From Spirochaetales bacterium (lineage in GTDB: Bacteria > Spirochaetota > Spirochaetia > DTKZ01): a stretch of DNA of 5,114 bases. The stretch lies in the NCBI GenBank assembly GCA_017998025.1, contig JAGODW010000149.1, forward strand, positions 1-5,114, written 5' to 3'. The notes beneath the pieces were generated by a model, which saw nothing but the letters and a program-made list of their open reading frames with translations, ran no database searches and was not told the origin of the DNA. The position numbers and the translations under genes are program-made. Below, in pieces: positions 1 through 5,114 of this stretch. Within the stretch, counting starts at the first letter, position 1. Each line of letters starts with the position of its first letter.

Positions 1-82
1 GGTTAATAGGGTTCATTCGGGTTATAGAGGTTCTGGGTGATAGGTGTGGGGGAAGAGCGCCTTTCCATTTTCCGCCAGATTT

Positions 83-589
83 TCATTGCCGCTCGTAGTC
101 GCCATGGAGAGTATAATACCCGTTTTCAACCGTGTATTCTGCGGCGGCTTCTTCTTCTGTGGGAAAACCGGAGTTTTTATCGCCTTGATAAATAAATGCA
201 GTTGCCATTTTTACTGTATCTCCAAGAAAATCTTTCCAATGCACTGCGCTATACTTCCCTATTTCGAGAAAAGACATATTGCCTTTTTCTATACATTTAA
301 AAACTATATAACCTTCTGAACTCTGGAAATTAACATTTTGCATAATGAGCCCTTTAAAACTATCATCATAACTATCAATATCAACGGGGCTATATTCAAT
401 ACTATAAGAATCCAGATCAGAATCCCAATATATCTTATAGCCATCCCCGTAGCTGGATTTCCAATACCCCACAAGAGAATCGCTGCTGCTATCACTCCCC
501 TCAAGGTCACAGGAGATAAAGCTCTGTACCCCAGCCACAAGGGCAATTGCGAGAAGCACAAAGGCTGCTCCCTTTCGAATTTGTTTCAT
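83..589 (-). CDS. Small predicted lipoprotein under cobalamin riboswitch control
   Basis: Encodes 168 residues of unknown function. The N-terminus is a signal peptide: basic MKQIRK, a hydrophobic core at residues 8-21, then FISC with Cys27 as the likely lipidated residue. That lipobox is looser than the L-A-G-C norm but fits relaxed spirochaete lipoboxes. A Ser/Asp-rich tether (about 28-38) leads into a small globular part rich in Trp, Tyr and Asp, with GYWKSSYGDGY near residue 41 and an acidic, tyrosine-rich stretch after it. The C-terminal half (EIGKYSAVHWKDF, then EYTVENGYY) looks beta-rich. From memory it resembles small hypothetical treponemal lipoproteins; that is weak evidence. I chose the ATG at 589 because AAAGGAG sits 6 nt upstream; the in-frame GTG at 592 would be only 3 nt away. 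The start site is buried in a hairpin below a B12 riboswitch, so expression probably falls when cobalamin is plentiful. A role in B12 capture is inference. Confidence 0.8.
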   Translation of the reverse strand: MKQIRKGAAFVLLAIALVAGVQSFISCDLEGSDSSSDSLVGYWKSSYGDGYKIYWDSDLDSYSIEYSPVDIDSYDDSFKGLIMQNVNFQSSEGYIVFKCIEKGNMSFLEIGKYSAVHWKDFLGDTVKMATAFIYQGDKNSGFPTEEEAAAEYTVENGYYTLHGDYERQ

Positions 590-595
590 CACACG

Positions 596-671
596 CTCCT
601 TTCCTTCGAGGAAAAGGAGTCTTTGAACACGAACCTGCTTTCCCGGATCAGTAGGCCGTATTCCAGACCCG
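596..671 (-). promoter_or_regulatory. Riboswitch expression platform: P13/L13 kissing hairpin and SD-sequestering hairpin
   Basis: Two minus-strand hairpins follow the aptamer. The first pairs CGGGTC (671-666) with GATCCG (649-644). Its 16-nt loop contains TACGGCCTA (660-652), complementary at 8 of 9 positions to TAGCCCGTA (808-800) in the L5 region of the aptamer, which is the expected L5-L13 kissing interaction. The second pairs CTCCTTTTC (619-611) with GGAAAGGAG (604-596) around a 6-nt loop, burying the AAAGGAG ribosome binding site (602-596) of the lipoprotein gene. No U-tract follows, so control should be translational. A competing pairing is visible: GGGAAAG (644-638) can bind CTTTTCC (616-610), which would free the ribosome binding site. 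Which fold the ligand favours is inferred from typical B12 repression. Confidence 0.75.
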
Positions 672-698
672 CTCCACGAAGCCTAGAATAAAGATGGG

Positions 699-844
699 GT
701 ATACCAAAGTTTCCTGGCTTATGGGTACGAACCTCCTCTGCGGAACCTTCCCGGCCTTTAGGCCAGTGGCATCCCCACAGATTCGTCCCCAATTACAGTT
801 ACGGGCTAGCGGAGGAATTACACCTCGCTTCCTTTGAAGTATAC
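699..844 (-). ncRNA. Cobalamin (B12) riboswitch aptamer
   Basis: Read on the minus strand, this stretch carries the conserved blocks of the cobalamin riboswitch in order. GGTGTAATTCC is at 824-814, then CCCGTAACTGTAA around 805-793, GCCACTGG at 770-763, GGGAAGG at 752-746, and the B12 box AGCCAGGAAACTTTGG at 719-704 (consensus AGCCAGGAGACCTGCC). The ends pair as P1: GTATAC (844-839) plus CAAAG (836-832) with CTTTG (709-705) plus GTATAC (704-699). The RNA would start only a few nucleotides before P1, from the promoter at 851-880. The aptamer lies about 110 nt upstream of the lipoprotein start codon. Several B12-box bases differ from consensus (GAAACTTTGG for GAGACCTGCC), but the P1 partner matches them, so the element looks functional rather than decayed. 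Confidence 0.93.
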
Positions 845-850
845 GAGGGG

Positions 851-880
851 ATTTTAAGCTGAAGGGAAAAGGGATGTCAA
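851..880 (-). promoter_or_regulatory. Sigma70-type promoter of the riboswitch-lipoprotein transcript
   Basis: On the minus strand a perfect -35 box TTGACA (880-875) is followed by an 18-nt spacer and the -10 box TAAAAT (856-851), five of six matches to TATAAT. Transcription should start near 844, exactly where the P1 stem of the riboswitch begins, which supports both calls. A perfect 12-bp palindrome, AATACTAGTATT (903-914), lies about 22 bp upstream of the -35 box. Confidence 0.75.
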
Positions 881-1001
881 GCCGATGTTGTTGTAAATAA
901 GAAATACTAGTATTCAAACTTCTCCTATCAAATTGCCCGAAGGAACGGCATCCCAAATACTCAACGAATTGTGAAAAGATACAGGAGAATTCACCAGTTG
1001 A

Positions 1002-1163
1002 CCTTATATAGAAACGTCCTGGGAAGTTTATTTACTGACTCCCGAAATTCTCGAGCGCACAGGATTTCCCTTCCCCGTTGAACCAATTCGGACATTAGAT
1101 GCTCTCCATGAACGAATCATAAAGAATCTAGATCCTTTAGGCTTGATAGAATATTTTGTATAA
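1002..1163 (+). pseudogene. Remnant of a PIN-domain (VapC-like) toxin gene
   Basis: The plus strand holds 53 open codons ending in TAA, with no start codon or ribosome binding site and in-frame stops just upstream (999 and 972). The translation contains LLTPEILERTG, then EPIRTLDALH, then ERIIKN and LGLIEYFV. This matches the C-terminal half of PIN-domain RNases of toxin-antitoxin modules. There, a helix with PVRTLDALHLA carries a catalytic Asp and a later DERI/DERM segment carries the next acidic residue. Here DALH joins straight to ERI: roughly 20 residues that normally separate them, including the second Asp, are gone, and so is the N-terminal DTS half. The gene is therefore an internally deleted, 5'-truncated relic that cannot be an active nuclease. 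It is antisense to its neighbours and lies between dctM and the riboswitch. The 860-1001 stretch may hold more decayed coding sequence, but I cannot assign it. Confidence 0.65.
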
Positions 1164-1171
1164 TATCCCAT

Positions 1172-2455
1172 TCATTTTCCCATCAGTAGATTCGGAAGGA
1201 ATACCACGACTTCCGGCACAAAAGTAATGAGGGCTAAAACTCCAAAGAGAGGAATGAAAAAGGGAGCGCAGGCTTTGACGACTTCATCGAACTTCAAGCC
1301 GGATACCTGGACCATGACAAAGAGTACGACACCGAAAGGTGGAGTTAACAGGCCAATCATAAGGTTAAGTACCATCATCACCCCAAAATGTACCGGATCA
1401 ATGCCAAGAGGAATGATCACTTGCATAAGGATAGGTCCAAGAATCAAAATTGCTACGGTAGTGTCAAGAAAACAGCCTATCGCAAGTAAAAATCCATTAA
1501 TAATTAATAGGATCACCATCGGATTCTGCGATATTCCCAGAAAAAATTCTGCAAATTTTAGGGTCAAACCGGAACGCATCAGGATCCATCCGTAAAAGGA
1601 AGCACAGGCAACAAGAAATCCGATCACCGCTGTATCGTGCGTTGTTTCAATAAAGATCCGCTTCAAATCTTTCCATGTTAGTTCCCTGTATACCAATCCG
1701 CCTACGATAAGAGCATAAACAACTGCAACAGCGGATGCTTCCGTCGGAGTAAAAAGGCCGCTCCAGATTCCTCCGAGAAGAATAACAGGAGCCATAAGTG
1801 GCAGAAATGCGTCTTTCAAATTACGAAAAAAGATCTGGAGGGTCGGAAAAGGTTCACGGGGATAGTTATTTTTCTGTGCGTACCATGAAACCATCAGCAT
1901 CATGGTACCAGCCATAAGCACCCCTGGTATTACACCTCCTAAAAAGAGCCGTCCTACCGATACTCCCGATACGAATCCAAATACCACCATCGGGATGGAG
2001 GGAGGGAAAATCGGTCCTATCGTTGAAGAAGCGGCAGTCACCGCTACGGAAAACTCCTTATCGTATCCCGCCTTCTCCATAGCGGTAAGTTCTATCTGGC
2101 CAAGACCTGCAGCATCGACTATCGCCGCACCGGACATCCCGGCAAAAATGAGACTGGCAAGGACATTGGCATGTCCCAAACCTCCAGGCAAAAAACCGAC
2201 CAGGGTGTTGGCAAAACGGAACAGCCGTTCGGTTATGCCTGCTGTATTCATAAGTTTAGCTGCAAGAATAAAGAGCGGAATAGCAACTAACAAGAAATTC
2301 TGCAGACCGAAAAGCATTTTCTGCGAGTAGATAGTGAAGGGCAACGGCGGACTGCTCATCCACGCACTGAACAGAGCAGAAGAACCAATAGCAAGGGCAA
2401 CAGGAATCCCCAGTAGCATAAAGCCAATAAGACCAAACGTAAGCATAAAGATCAC
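1172..2455 (-). CDS. dctM: TRAP transporter large membrane subunit (DctM family)
   Basis: Integral membrane protein of 427 residues, a typical DctM length, forming the sodium-coupled translocation channel of a tripartite ATP-independent periplasmic transporter. It is hydrophobic throughout, with about 11-12 membrane segments. It shows family motifs in order: an N-terminal GIPVALAIG, FAGMSGAAIVDAAGLGQIE, ASSTIGPIFPPSIPM, GLFTPTEASAVAVVYAL, and near the C-terminus LNLMIGLLTPPFGVVLF. The SGA and GLLTPPFG regions correspond to the sodium-binding halves of characterised family members. I chose the GTG at 2455 because AGGAGG (2467-2462) lies 6 nt upstream and the protein then begins like other DctM proteins; the upstream ATG at 2527 would add 24 non-hydrophobic residues encoded inside dctQ. 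The GTG overlaps the dctQ stop as GTGA, indicating translational coupling. No convincing terminator follows. Confidence 0.95.
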   Translation of the reverse strand: MIFMLTFGLIGFMLLGIPVALAIGSSALFSAWMSSPPLPFTIYSQKMLFGLQNFLLVAIPLFILAAKLMNTAGITERLFRFANTLVGFLPGGLGHANVLASLIFAGMSGAAIVDAAGLGQIELTAMEKAGYDKEFSVAVTAASSTIGPIFPPSIPMVVFGFVSGVSVGRLFLGGVIPGVLMAGTMMLMVSWYAQKNNYPREPFPTLQIFFRNLKDAFLPLMAPVILLGGIWSGLFTPTEASAVAVVYALIVGGLVYRELTWKDLKRIFIETTHDTAVIGFLVACASFYGWILMRSGLTLKFAEFFLGISQNPMVILLIINGFLLAIGCFLDTTVAILILGPILMQVIIPLGIDPVHFGVMMVLNLMIGLLTPPFGVVLFVMVQVSGLKFDEVVKACAPFFIPLFGVLALITFVPEVVVFLPNLLMGK

Positions 2456-2949
2456 AGCACACCTCCTGCATCGTTCCTTTTCGCAGAAACCTCTGAAGAT
2501 GATTTTTTGCCAGAAAGATCGTACCATCCATTACGGAGTAAATACCCCAGCATGATTACACCGCTTAAAAAAAGAATACCGTACATGTAACCGATATGCA
2601 TCCATTCCGCGCTGGGAATGCCGGTGTCCCACGTAGAGACGGCATTCTGGAAAGCGCCGATTATATATAACAGGATAAATGGAAGGACAATGATCCGGCC
2701 TAAAAAGCGTATAAGGCGCCGCGGCTTTTCTGAAATCCGATCCGGTACAATAGCGATCGTTATATGCCCATCATCCCTCGATACAGAAGCTGCTCCCACG
2801 AATACAATAAAAGCGAACGCATACTGGCTGAGTTCATCCGACCAGGCAGTTGATATTTTCAAGAATACGCGAAAAACAACCTGAACAACGGTTATGAAGA
2901 ACATGCAGACAAGTCCAACTGCCGCAATACCATCAAGTATCCGCTTCAT
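2452..2949 (-). CDS. dctQ: TRAP transporter small membrane subunit (DctQ family)
   Basis: Protein of 165 residues with four membrane segments (about 9-30, 40-57, 85-105 and 119-141), the usual DctQ layout. The family signature is visible: W36-S-D-E39 leading into the second helix, then Y43, G52-A-A, and D60-G-H62 in the following loop. DctQ forms a 1:1 complex with DctM and helps dock the periplasmic binding protein. The last 20 residues form a soluble Lys/Ser/Asp-rich tail. The ATG at 2949 has AAGGAG (2961-2956) 6 nt upstream. The gene follows dctP after 94 nt containing a strong hairpin and overlaps dctM by 4 nt. Confidence 0.94.
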   Translation of the reverse strand: MKRILDGIAAVGLVCMFFITVVQVVFRVFLKISTAWSDELSQYAFAFIVFVGAASVSRDDGHITIAIVPDRISEKPRRLIRFLGRIIVLPFILLYIIGAFQNAVSTWDTGIPSAEWMHIGYMYGILFLSGVIMLGYLLRNGWYDLSGKKSSSEVSAKRNDAGGVL

Positions 2950-2987
2950 TACTTACTCCTTCATGCATAGATACCTGCAAATAAAGC

Positions 2988-3013
2988 GCCGCGAAGGCTA
3001 TAGCCGTCGCGGC
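2988..3013 (-). promoter_or_regulatory. Strong intercistronic hairpin between dctP and dctQ
   Basis: GCCGCGA (3013-3007) pairs perfectly with TCGCGGC (2994-2988). Inside, after one mismatch, GGC and GCC close a TATA tetraloop. On the minus strand it is followed by GCTTTATTT rather than a clean U-run, so it is probably not a full Rho-independent terminator. It lies 31 nt after the dctP stop and 39 nt before dctQ. Such hairpins behind binding-protein genes often protect the upstream mRNA or partly attenuate, keeping the binding protein in excess over the membrane subunits; that role is inferred here. Confidence 0.6.
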
Positions 3014-3043
3014 AGCAGAAAAGGATGAAAAACAAGACCACAC

Positions 3044-4063
3044 TTAGAGTCCTTTCACCTTGGCATAGAAAGCGGCGTCCCAATCAGAAGCTGCAAGGGC
3101 ATCGATAACGGGCATCGCAGCCTCTTTGAATGCTTTCTTATCAACTTCTACTAAAATCATGCCTTTTTCCACAAGCTGCTTCACAAAATTGGCATCACCG
3201 TTTTTCGTAAGCTCATTCGAGAAGGCGACACTTTCATCCATCGCTTTTGTAATGAGTGCCTGATCCTCTTTATTGAGAGAATTGAACCACTTCATGGACA
3301 TTTGGTATCGGGCTACTGCAAACACATGCTCTGTAGCCATCAGATATTTCTGTGCTTCGAAAAATTTGTAGTTAAGGATCGTTTCAGGCGGATTCTCCTG
3401 GGCATCGACAGTCCCGGTTTTTAGAGCCATGTACACTTCGCCAAAGGCAATTGTAGCAGGCAGCGCTCCATACGCTTCCCATACCTTTTGATAGGCCTTC
3501 ACAGGAGGTAATCTGATTTTAACCCCCTTTACATCGGCAACGGTCTTAATCGCCTTATTGGCGGTTAAATACCGTGCCCCCCTAAGGATTACGCCCATGG
3601 TTCGAACGTTTCTCTCTTTTTCGATCAATTGATCCAGCTCCTTTCCCGGACCTTCCCAGTACTTCCAGAACTTTTCAAGGGAATCAAACAGGTAAGGAGT
3701 ATCTGCAACGGCATACCTAGGGTAAAACGTAGAAATATCGTTCGTACCGATCGCTCCAAACTCCACAGAACCCATAGAGAGCATTTCGAACGTTTGCCGT
3801 TCATCCCCCATCGCATTGGAAGGATGTACCAACACTTCCATCCGGCCGCTTGTCCGCTGTTCGACTAACTGTTTGAACTTCGTCAATCCCTGGTCCTGGG
3901 GGGAGTTGGGCGGAAATGTCGAAGCAACATTGATGGTGATCTTCTTCGCCGGAGCCGGCGCACTTGCGGATTCCTTACTGCCGCCTGCAAATGTATGGAC
4001 CGTAAAGAACAGAAGCAAACAGCACAGGAAAAATACAGAATTGACAAAAATTCTCCTTCGCAT
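3044..4063 (-). CDS. dctP: TRAP transporter substrate-binding protein (DctP family)
   Basis: Periplasmic high-affinity binding protein of 339 residues that delivers an organic acid to DctQM. The signal peptide (MRRR, hydrophobic 5-22) probably ends at HTFA26|GG, followed by an Ala/Pro/Ser linker. The mature domain starts near residue 41 and has the full DctP fold length. Arg164 (GARYL), Arg184 (VKIRLPP), Phe207 (AFGEVY) and Asn224 (DAQENP) have exactly the spacing of Arg127, Arg147, Phe170 and Asn187 in the sialic-acid protein SiaP, as I recall that structure. Arg147 is the universal carboxylate clamp, so the ligand should carry a carboxylate. The ligand cannot be read from sequence; a sugar acid or dicarboxylate is likely. 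I chose the ATG at 4063 because AGGGAGG (4075-4069) lies 5 nt upstream and it opens directly onto a signal peptide; the ATG at 4108 would add 15 non-signal residues. Confidence 0.95.
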   Translation of the reverse strand: MRRRIFVNSVFFLCCLLLFFTVHTFAGGSKESASAPAPAKKITINVASTFPPNSPQDQGLTKFKQLVEQRTSGRMEVLVHPSNAMGDERQTFEMLSMGSVEFGAIGTNDISTFYPRYAVADTPYLFDSLEKFWKYWEGPGKELDQLIEKERNVRTMGVILRGARYLTANKAIKTVADVKGVKIRLPPVKAYQKVWEAYGALPATIAFGEVYMALKTGTVDAQENPPETILNYKFFEAQKYLMATEHVFAVARYQMSMKWFNSLNKEDQALITKAMDESVAFSNELTKNGDANFVKQLVEKGMILVEVDKKAFKEAAMPVIDALAASDWDAAFYAKVKGL

Positions 4064-4108
4064 ATAAACCTCCCTACGATAAAATTGAGATAGAATTTGA
4101 CCTTGCAA

Positions 4109-4873
4109 CTAAAATTGAATAACCTCCTTTTTCTCAAAATCACCGGCACTTCCCGTGCCGATTGTATTACCTTGAAAATACTTGTAGAGATCTTGCTTGA
4201 AATACCGGGGAGGATAATTGAATACCACTTTATCTATTACCGCCCGCGTCAAATGGTGCTCGATAAGCTCGTCGATCTCTGAGGAGCGTCCCTTCGCGAC
4301 TGTTTCCAGTATAATACGATGTTCCCCTATCACCTGTCTTAGCGTATCATCAATCTGGTTCGACATAGTCCTTAATCTGTCGAAATTATAATTAAGCTTT
4401 TTTATGTGGATCCAAACCCGTTCCCTACTGCAGCTTTTATAAAAAAACCGATGAAACTCATCGTCCACTGCTATCATTTTTCCATAATTCCGCTCTATTC
4501 GGTATTTTTCCTGAGTCTCAATGTTGGCTTCTATCAATTTCCGATCAACATCGGTAAAATTGTGGCAGGCTTCCTTCAAGATGGATTTTTCCATAGCGAG
4601 TCGCATAAAACGAGCATCATCAGCCTGTTCCATATCGATAAGCGAAACAAAGGAATTCTTTTGCGGCTGGACTTCGAGCAACCCTTCTTCTGCCAATCGA
4701 ATGAACGCTTGACGAACCGGCGTCCGACTGGCTTTAAACATCTCCGAGACCTCGTTCTCGCTGATGACCTGACCCGGCTCCAGGATAAGCTTGATGATAT
4801 TCGCCCGCAGGATCAGATAGACCCACTCGTGAATCGGCTGATTTTTTTCTTTCTCGATTACTTCTATTTTCAC
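4109..4873 (-). CDS. GntR-family transcriptional regulator, FCD subfamily (FadR type)
   Basis: Regulator of 254 residues. Residues about 15-78 form the winged helix: LEPGQVISENEVSEMF, then the recognition helix SRTPVRQAFIRLAEEGLLE (49-67) and a short wing. Residues about 85-215 are an all-helical FCD ligand domain with its metal or ligand triad intact: D137-x-x-F-H141, E184-H185-R, and H206-H207-L. A charged tail of about 35 residues follows. FCD regulators often respond to carboxylates such as sugar acids, lactate or dicarboxylates, which suits the TRAP genes directly downstream (45-nt gap). I chose the GTG at 4873: AAGGA (4884-4880) is 6 nt upstream and the protein then starts MKIEVIEK. The longer reading from ATG 4921 would begin upstream of the -10 box of its own promoter (4918-4913), so it cannot be translated from that transcript. 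Autoregulation through the operator in its leader is likely. Confidence 0.9.
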   Translation of the reverse strand: MKIEVIEKEKNQPIHEWVYLILRANIIKLILEPGQVISENEVSEMFKASRTPVRQAFIRLAEEGLLEVQPQKNSFVSLIDMEQADDARFMRLAMEKSILKEACHNFTDVDRKLIEANIETQEKYRIERNYGKMIAVDDEFHRFFYKSCSRERVWIHIKKLNYNFDRLRTMSNQIDDTLRQVIGEHRIILETVAKGRSSEIDELIEHHLTRAVIDKVVFNYPPRYFKQDLYKYFQGNTIGTGSAGDFEKKEVIQF

Positions 4874-4883
4874 ACCGCTTCCT

Positions 4884-4910
4884 TTGTATTCATGTATACT
4901 TGTATACAAG
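4884..4910. promoter_or_regulatory. Probable GntR operator (GTATAC palindrome cluster)
   Basis: The plus strand holds a perfect 12-bp palindrome, CTTGTATACAAG (4899-4910). A second TGTATAC copy (4893-4899) lies 8 nt away, and a TTGTAT half-site (4884-4889) is matched by ATACAA at 4904-4909. Even-spaced GTATAC palindromes of this type resemble operators of FCD GntR regulators such as UxuR/ExuR (TTGGTATACCAA). The palindrome covers the expected transcription start of gntR, just after the -10 box, so occupancy should block transcription. Binding by the adjacent GntR protein is inferred. Confidence 0.65.
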
Positions 4911-4912
4911 CA

Positions 4913-4941
4913 ATCGTACATCTACTTCTATGCGTTGTCAA
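4913..4941 (-). promoter_or_regulatory. Promoter of the gntR-dctPQM operon
   Basis: On the minus strand a perfect TTGACA (4941-4936) is followed by a 17-nt spacer and TACGAT (4918-4913), four of six matches to TATAAT. The start point should fall near 4906, inside the palindrome at 4899-4910. This gives a leader of about 33 nt to the GTG at 4873. I see no strong second promoter in the 45 nt before dctP, so this promoter probably serves all four genes. Confidence 0.7.
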
Positions 4942-4970
4942 GAGAATGCGTCAAAAAAAGTTTGAATTTT

Positions 4971-5114
4971 CTACGTACCGTGGAACCCCTCTACGATGCG
5001 GGCATAGTGCCGATGTTTTTCCTCCACAAGTGGTATGAGTATTTGGATCGCGTTCAAGATGCAGAGACACCGGAGGTGGTAATATACCTGATTCCCCTTT
5101 TTTTCATCGATAAC
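4971..5114 (-). CDS. C-terminal end of a probable ArsR-type winged-helix regulator (partial)
   Basis: The last 47 codons of a minus-strand gene end in TAG at 4973-4971; the start lies beyond the window. EKKGNQVYYHLRCLCIL looks like the beta-wing and first part of the last helix of ArsR-family repressors, where a basic turn G-x-x-VYY-x-L leads into the C-terminal dimerisation helix, here NAIQILIPLVEEKHRHYARIV. The orientation matches the downstream operon, and the gntR promoter begins 29 nt after its stop. The pair of cysteines (RCLC) also occurs in some ArsR relatives and need not mean metal sensing. The opposite strand is also open over the whole stretch (from before 4971 to the edge), but it lacks a start with a ribosome binding site, so I prefer the minus-strand reading. 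Confidence 0.5.
   Translation of the reverse strand, partial: VIDEKKGNQVYYHLRCLCILNAIQILIPLVEEKHRHYARIVEGFHGT

Noticed and set aside
1..82. G-rich repeats (GGTT spaced about every 10 bases) and short frames downstream of the lipoprotein gene.
   Set aside because: The repeats are too imperfect and too close to the edge to call; no frame has a start with a ribosome binding site or recognisable product.
589..956. Minus-strand reading frames of 67 and 102 codons across the region upstream of the lipoprotein.
   Set aside because: They coincide with the cobalamin riboswitch and its expression platform; the composition is RNA-structure driven and there is no ribosome binding site or protein family likeness.
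1121..1138. Imperfect palindrome after dctM (7 bp with a CTAG loop) as a terminator.
   Set aside because: It is AT-rich, has a wobble pair and no U-tract after it on the minus strand, and lies within the PIN remnant.
1902..2330. Long plus-strand frames opposite dctM, dctQ, dctP and gntR.
   Set aside because: They are antisense shadows of well-supported genes with family motifs, and lack ribosome binding sites.
4075..4129. AAAGGAGG inside the 3' end of gntR with a possible ATT-initiated 13-codon leader frame ending at the dctP ribosome binding site.
   Set aside because: ATT starts are very rare and there is no independent support; probably a chance Shine-Dalgarno-like string.
4873..4921. N-terminal extension of GntR from the ATG at 4921.
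   Set aside because: It runs through the operator and begins upstream of the -10 box; it has no ribosome binding site, whereas GTG 4873 has AAGGA at 6 nt.
4950..4970. T-tract after the ArsR-like tail as a Rho-independent terminator.
   Set aside because: The run of seven Ts on the minus strand is not preceded by a GC-rich stem.

Overview
The window reads as bacterial chromosome with a possible spirochaete (Treponema-like) flavour. The clues are the SBP signal peptide ending in ...HTFA|GGSKES, a small Ser/Asp-rich lipoprotein with a loose lipobox, and compact minus-strand operons. This taxonomic guess is inference from recalled sequence style. Nearly everything is on the minus strand, so transcription runs from high to low coordinates.

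Right part (about 5114 to 1172): the tail of a probable ArsR-type winged-helix regulator enters from the edge (4971-5114). A sigma70-like promoter (4913-4941) and a GTATAC-rich palindromic operator (4884-4910) follow. They drive an FCD-type GntR regulator (4109-4873) and a complete tripartite TRAP transporter: substrate-binding protein dctP (3044-4063), small membrane subunit dctQ (2452-2949) and large membrane subunit dctM (1172-2455). The gntR-dctP gap is 45 nt. The dctP-dctQ gap is 94 nt and holds a strong hairpin. dctQ and dctM overlap by 4 nt. The layout suggests one autoregulated operon for sodium-driven uptake of an organic acid, in which the GntR protein senses the substrate or a metabolite.

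Middle (about 590-1171): this gene-free stretch is not empty. On the plus strand lies a decayed PIN-domain (VapC-like) toxin remnant (1002-1163) with an internal deletion. On the minus strand a promoter (851-880) starts an RNA that almost immediately folds as a cobalamin (B12) riboswitch (699-844). Downstream are a P13-like hairpin whose loop complements the L5 region of the aptamer (8 of 9 positions) and a hairpin that buries the Shine-Dalgarno sequence of the next gene.

Left part (83-589): the riboswitch-controlled gene encodes a 168-residue predicted lipoprotein of no function I can name. B12 control makes it a candidate envelope component of cobalamin uptake or of a B12-replaceable process. 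This is the most interesting locus in the window. Bases 1-82 lie downstream of it and hold no gene I can support.
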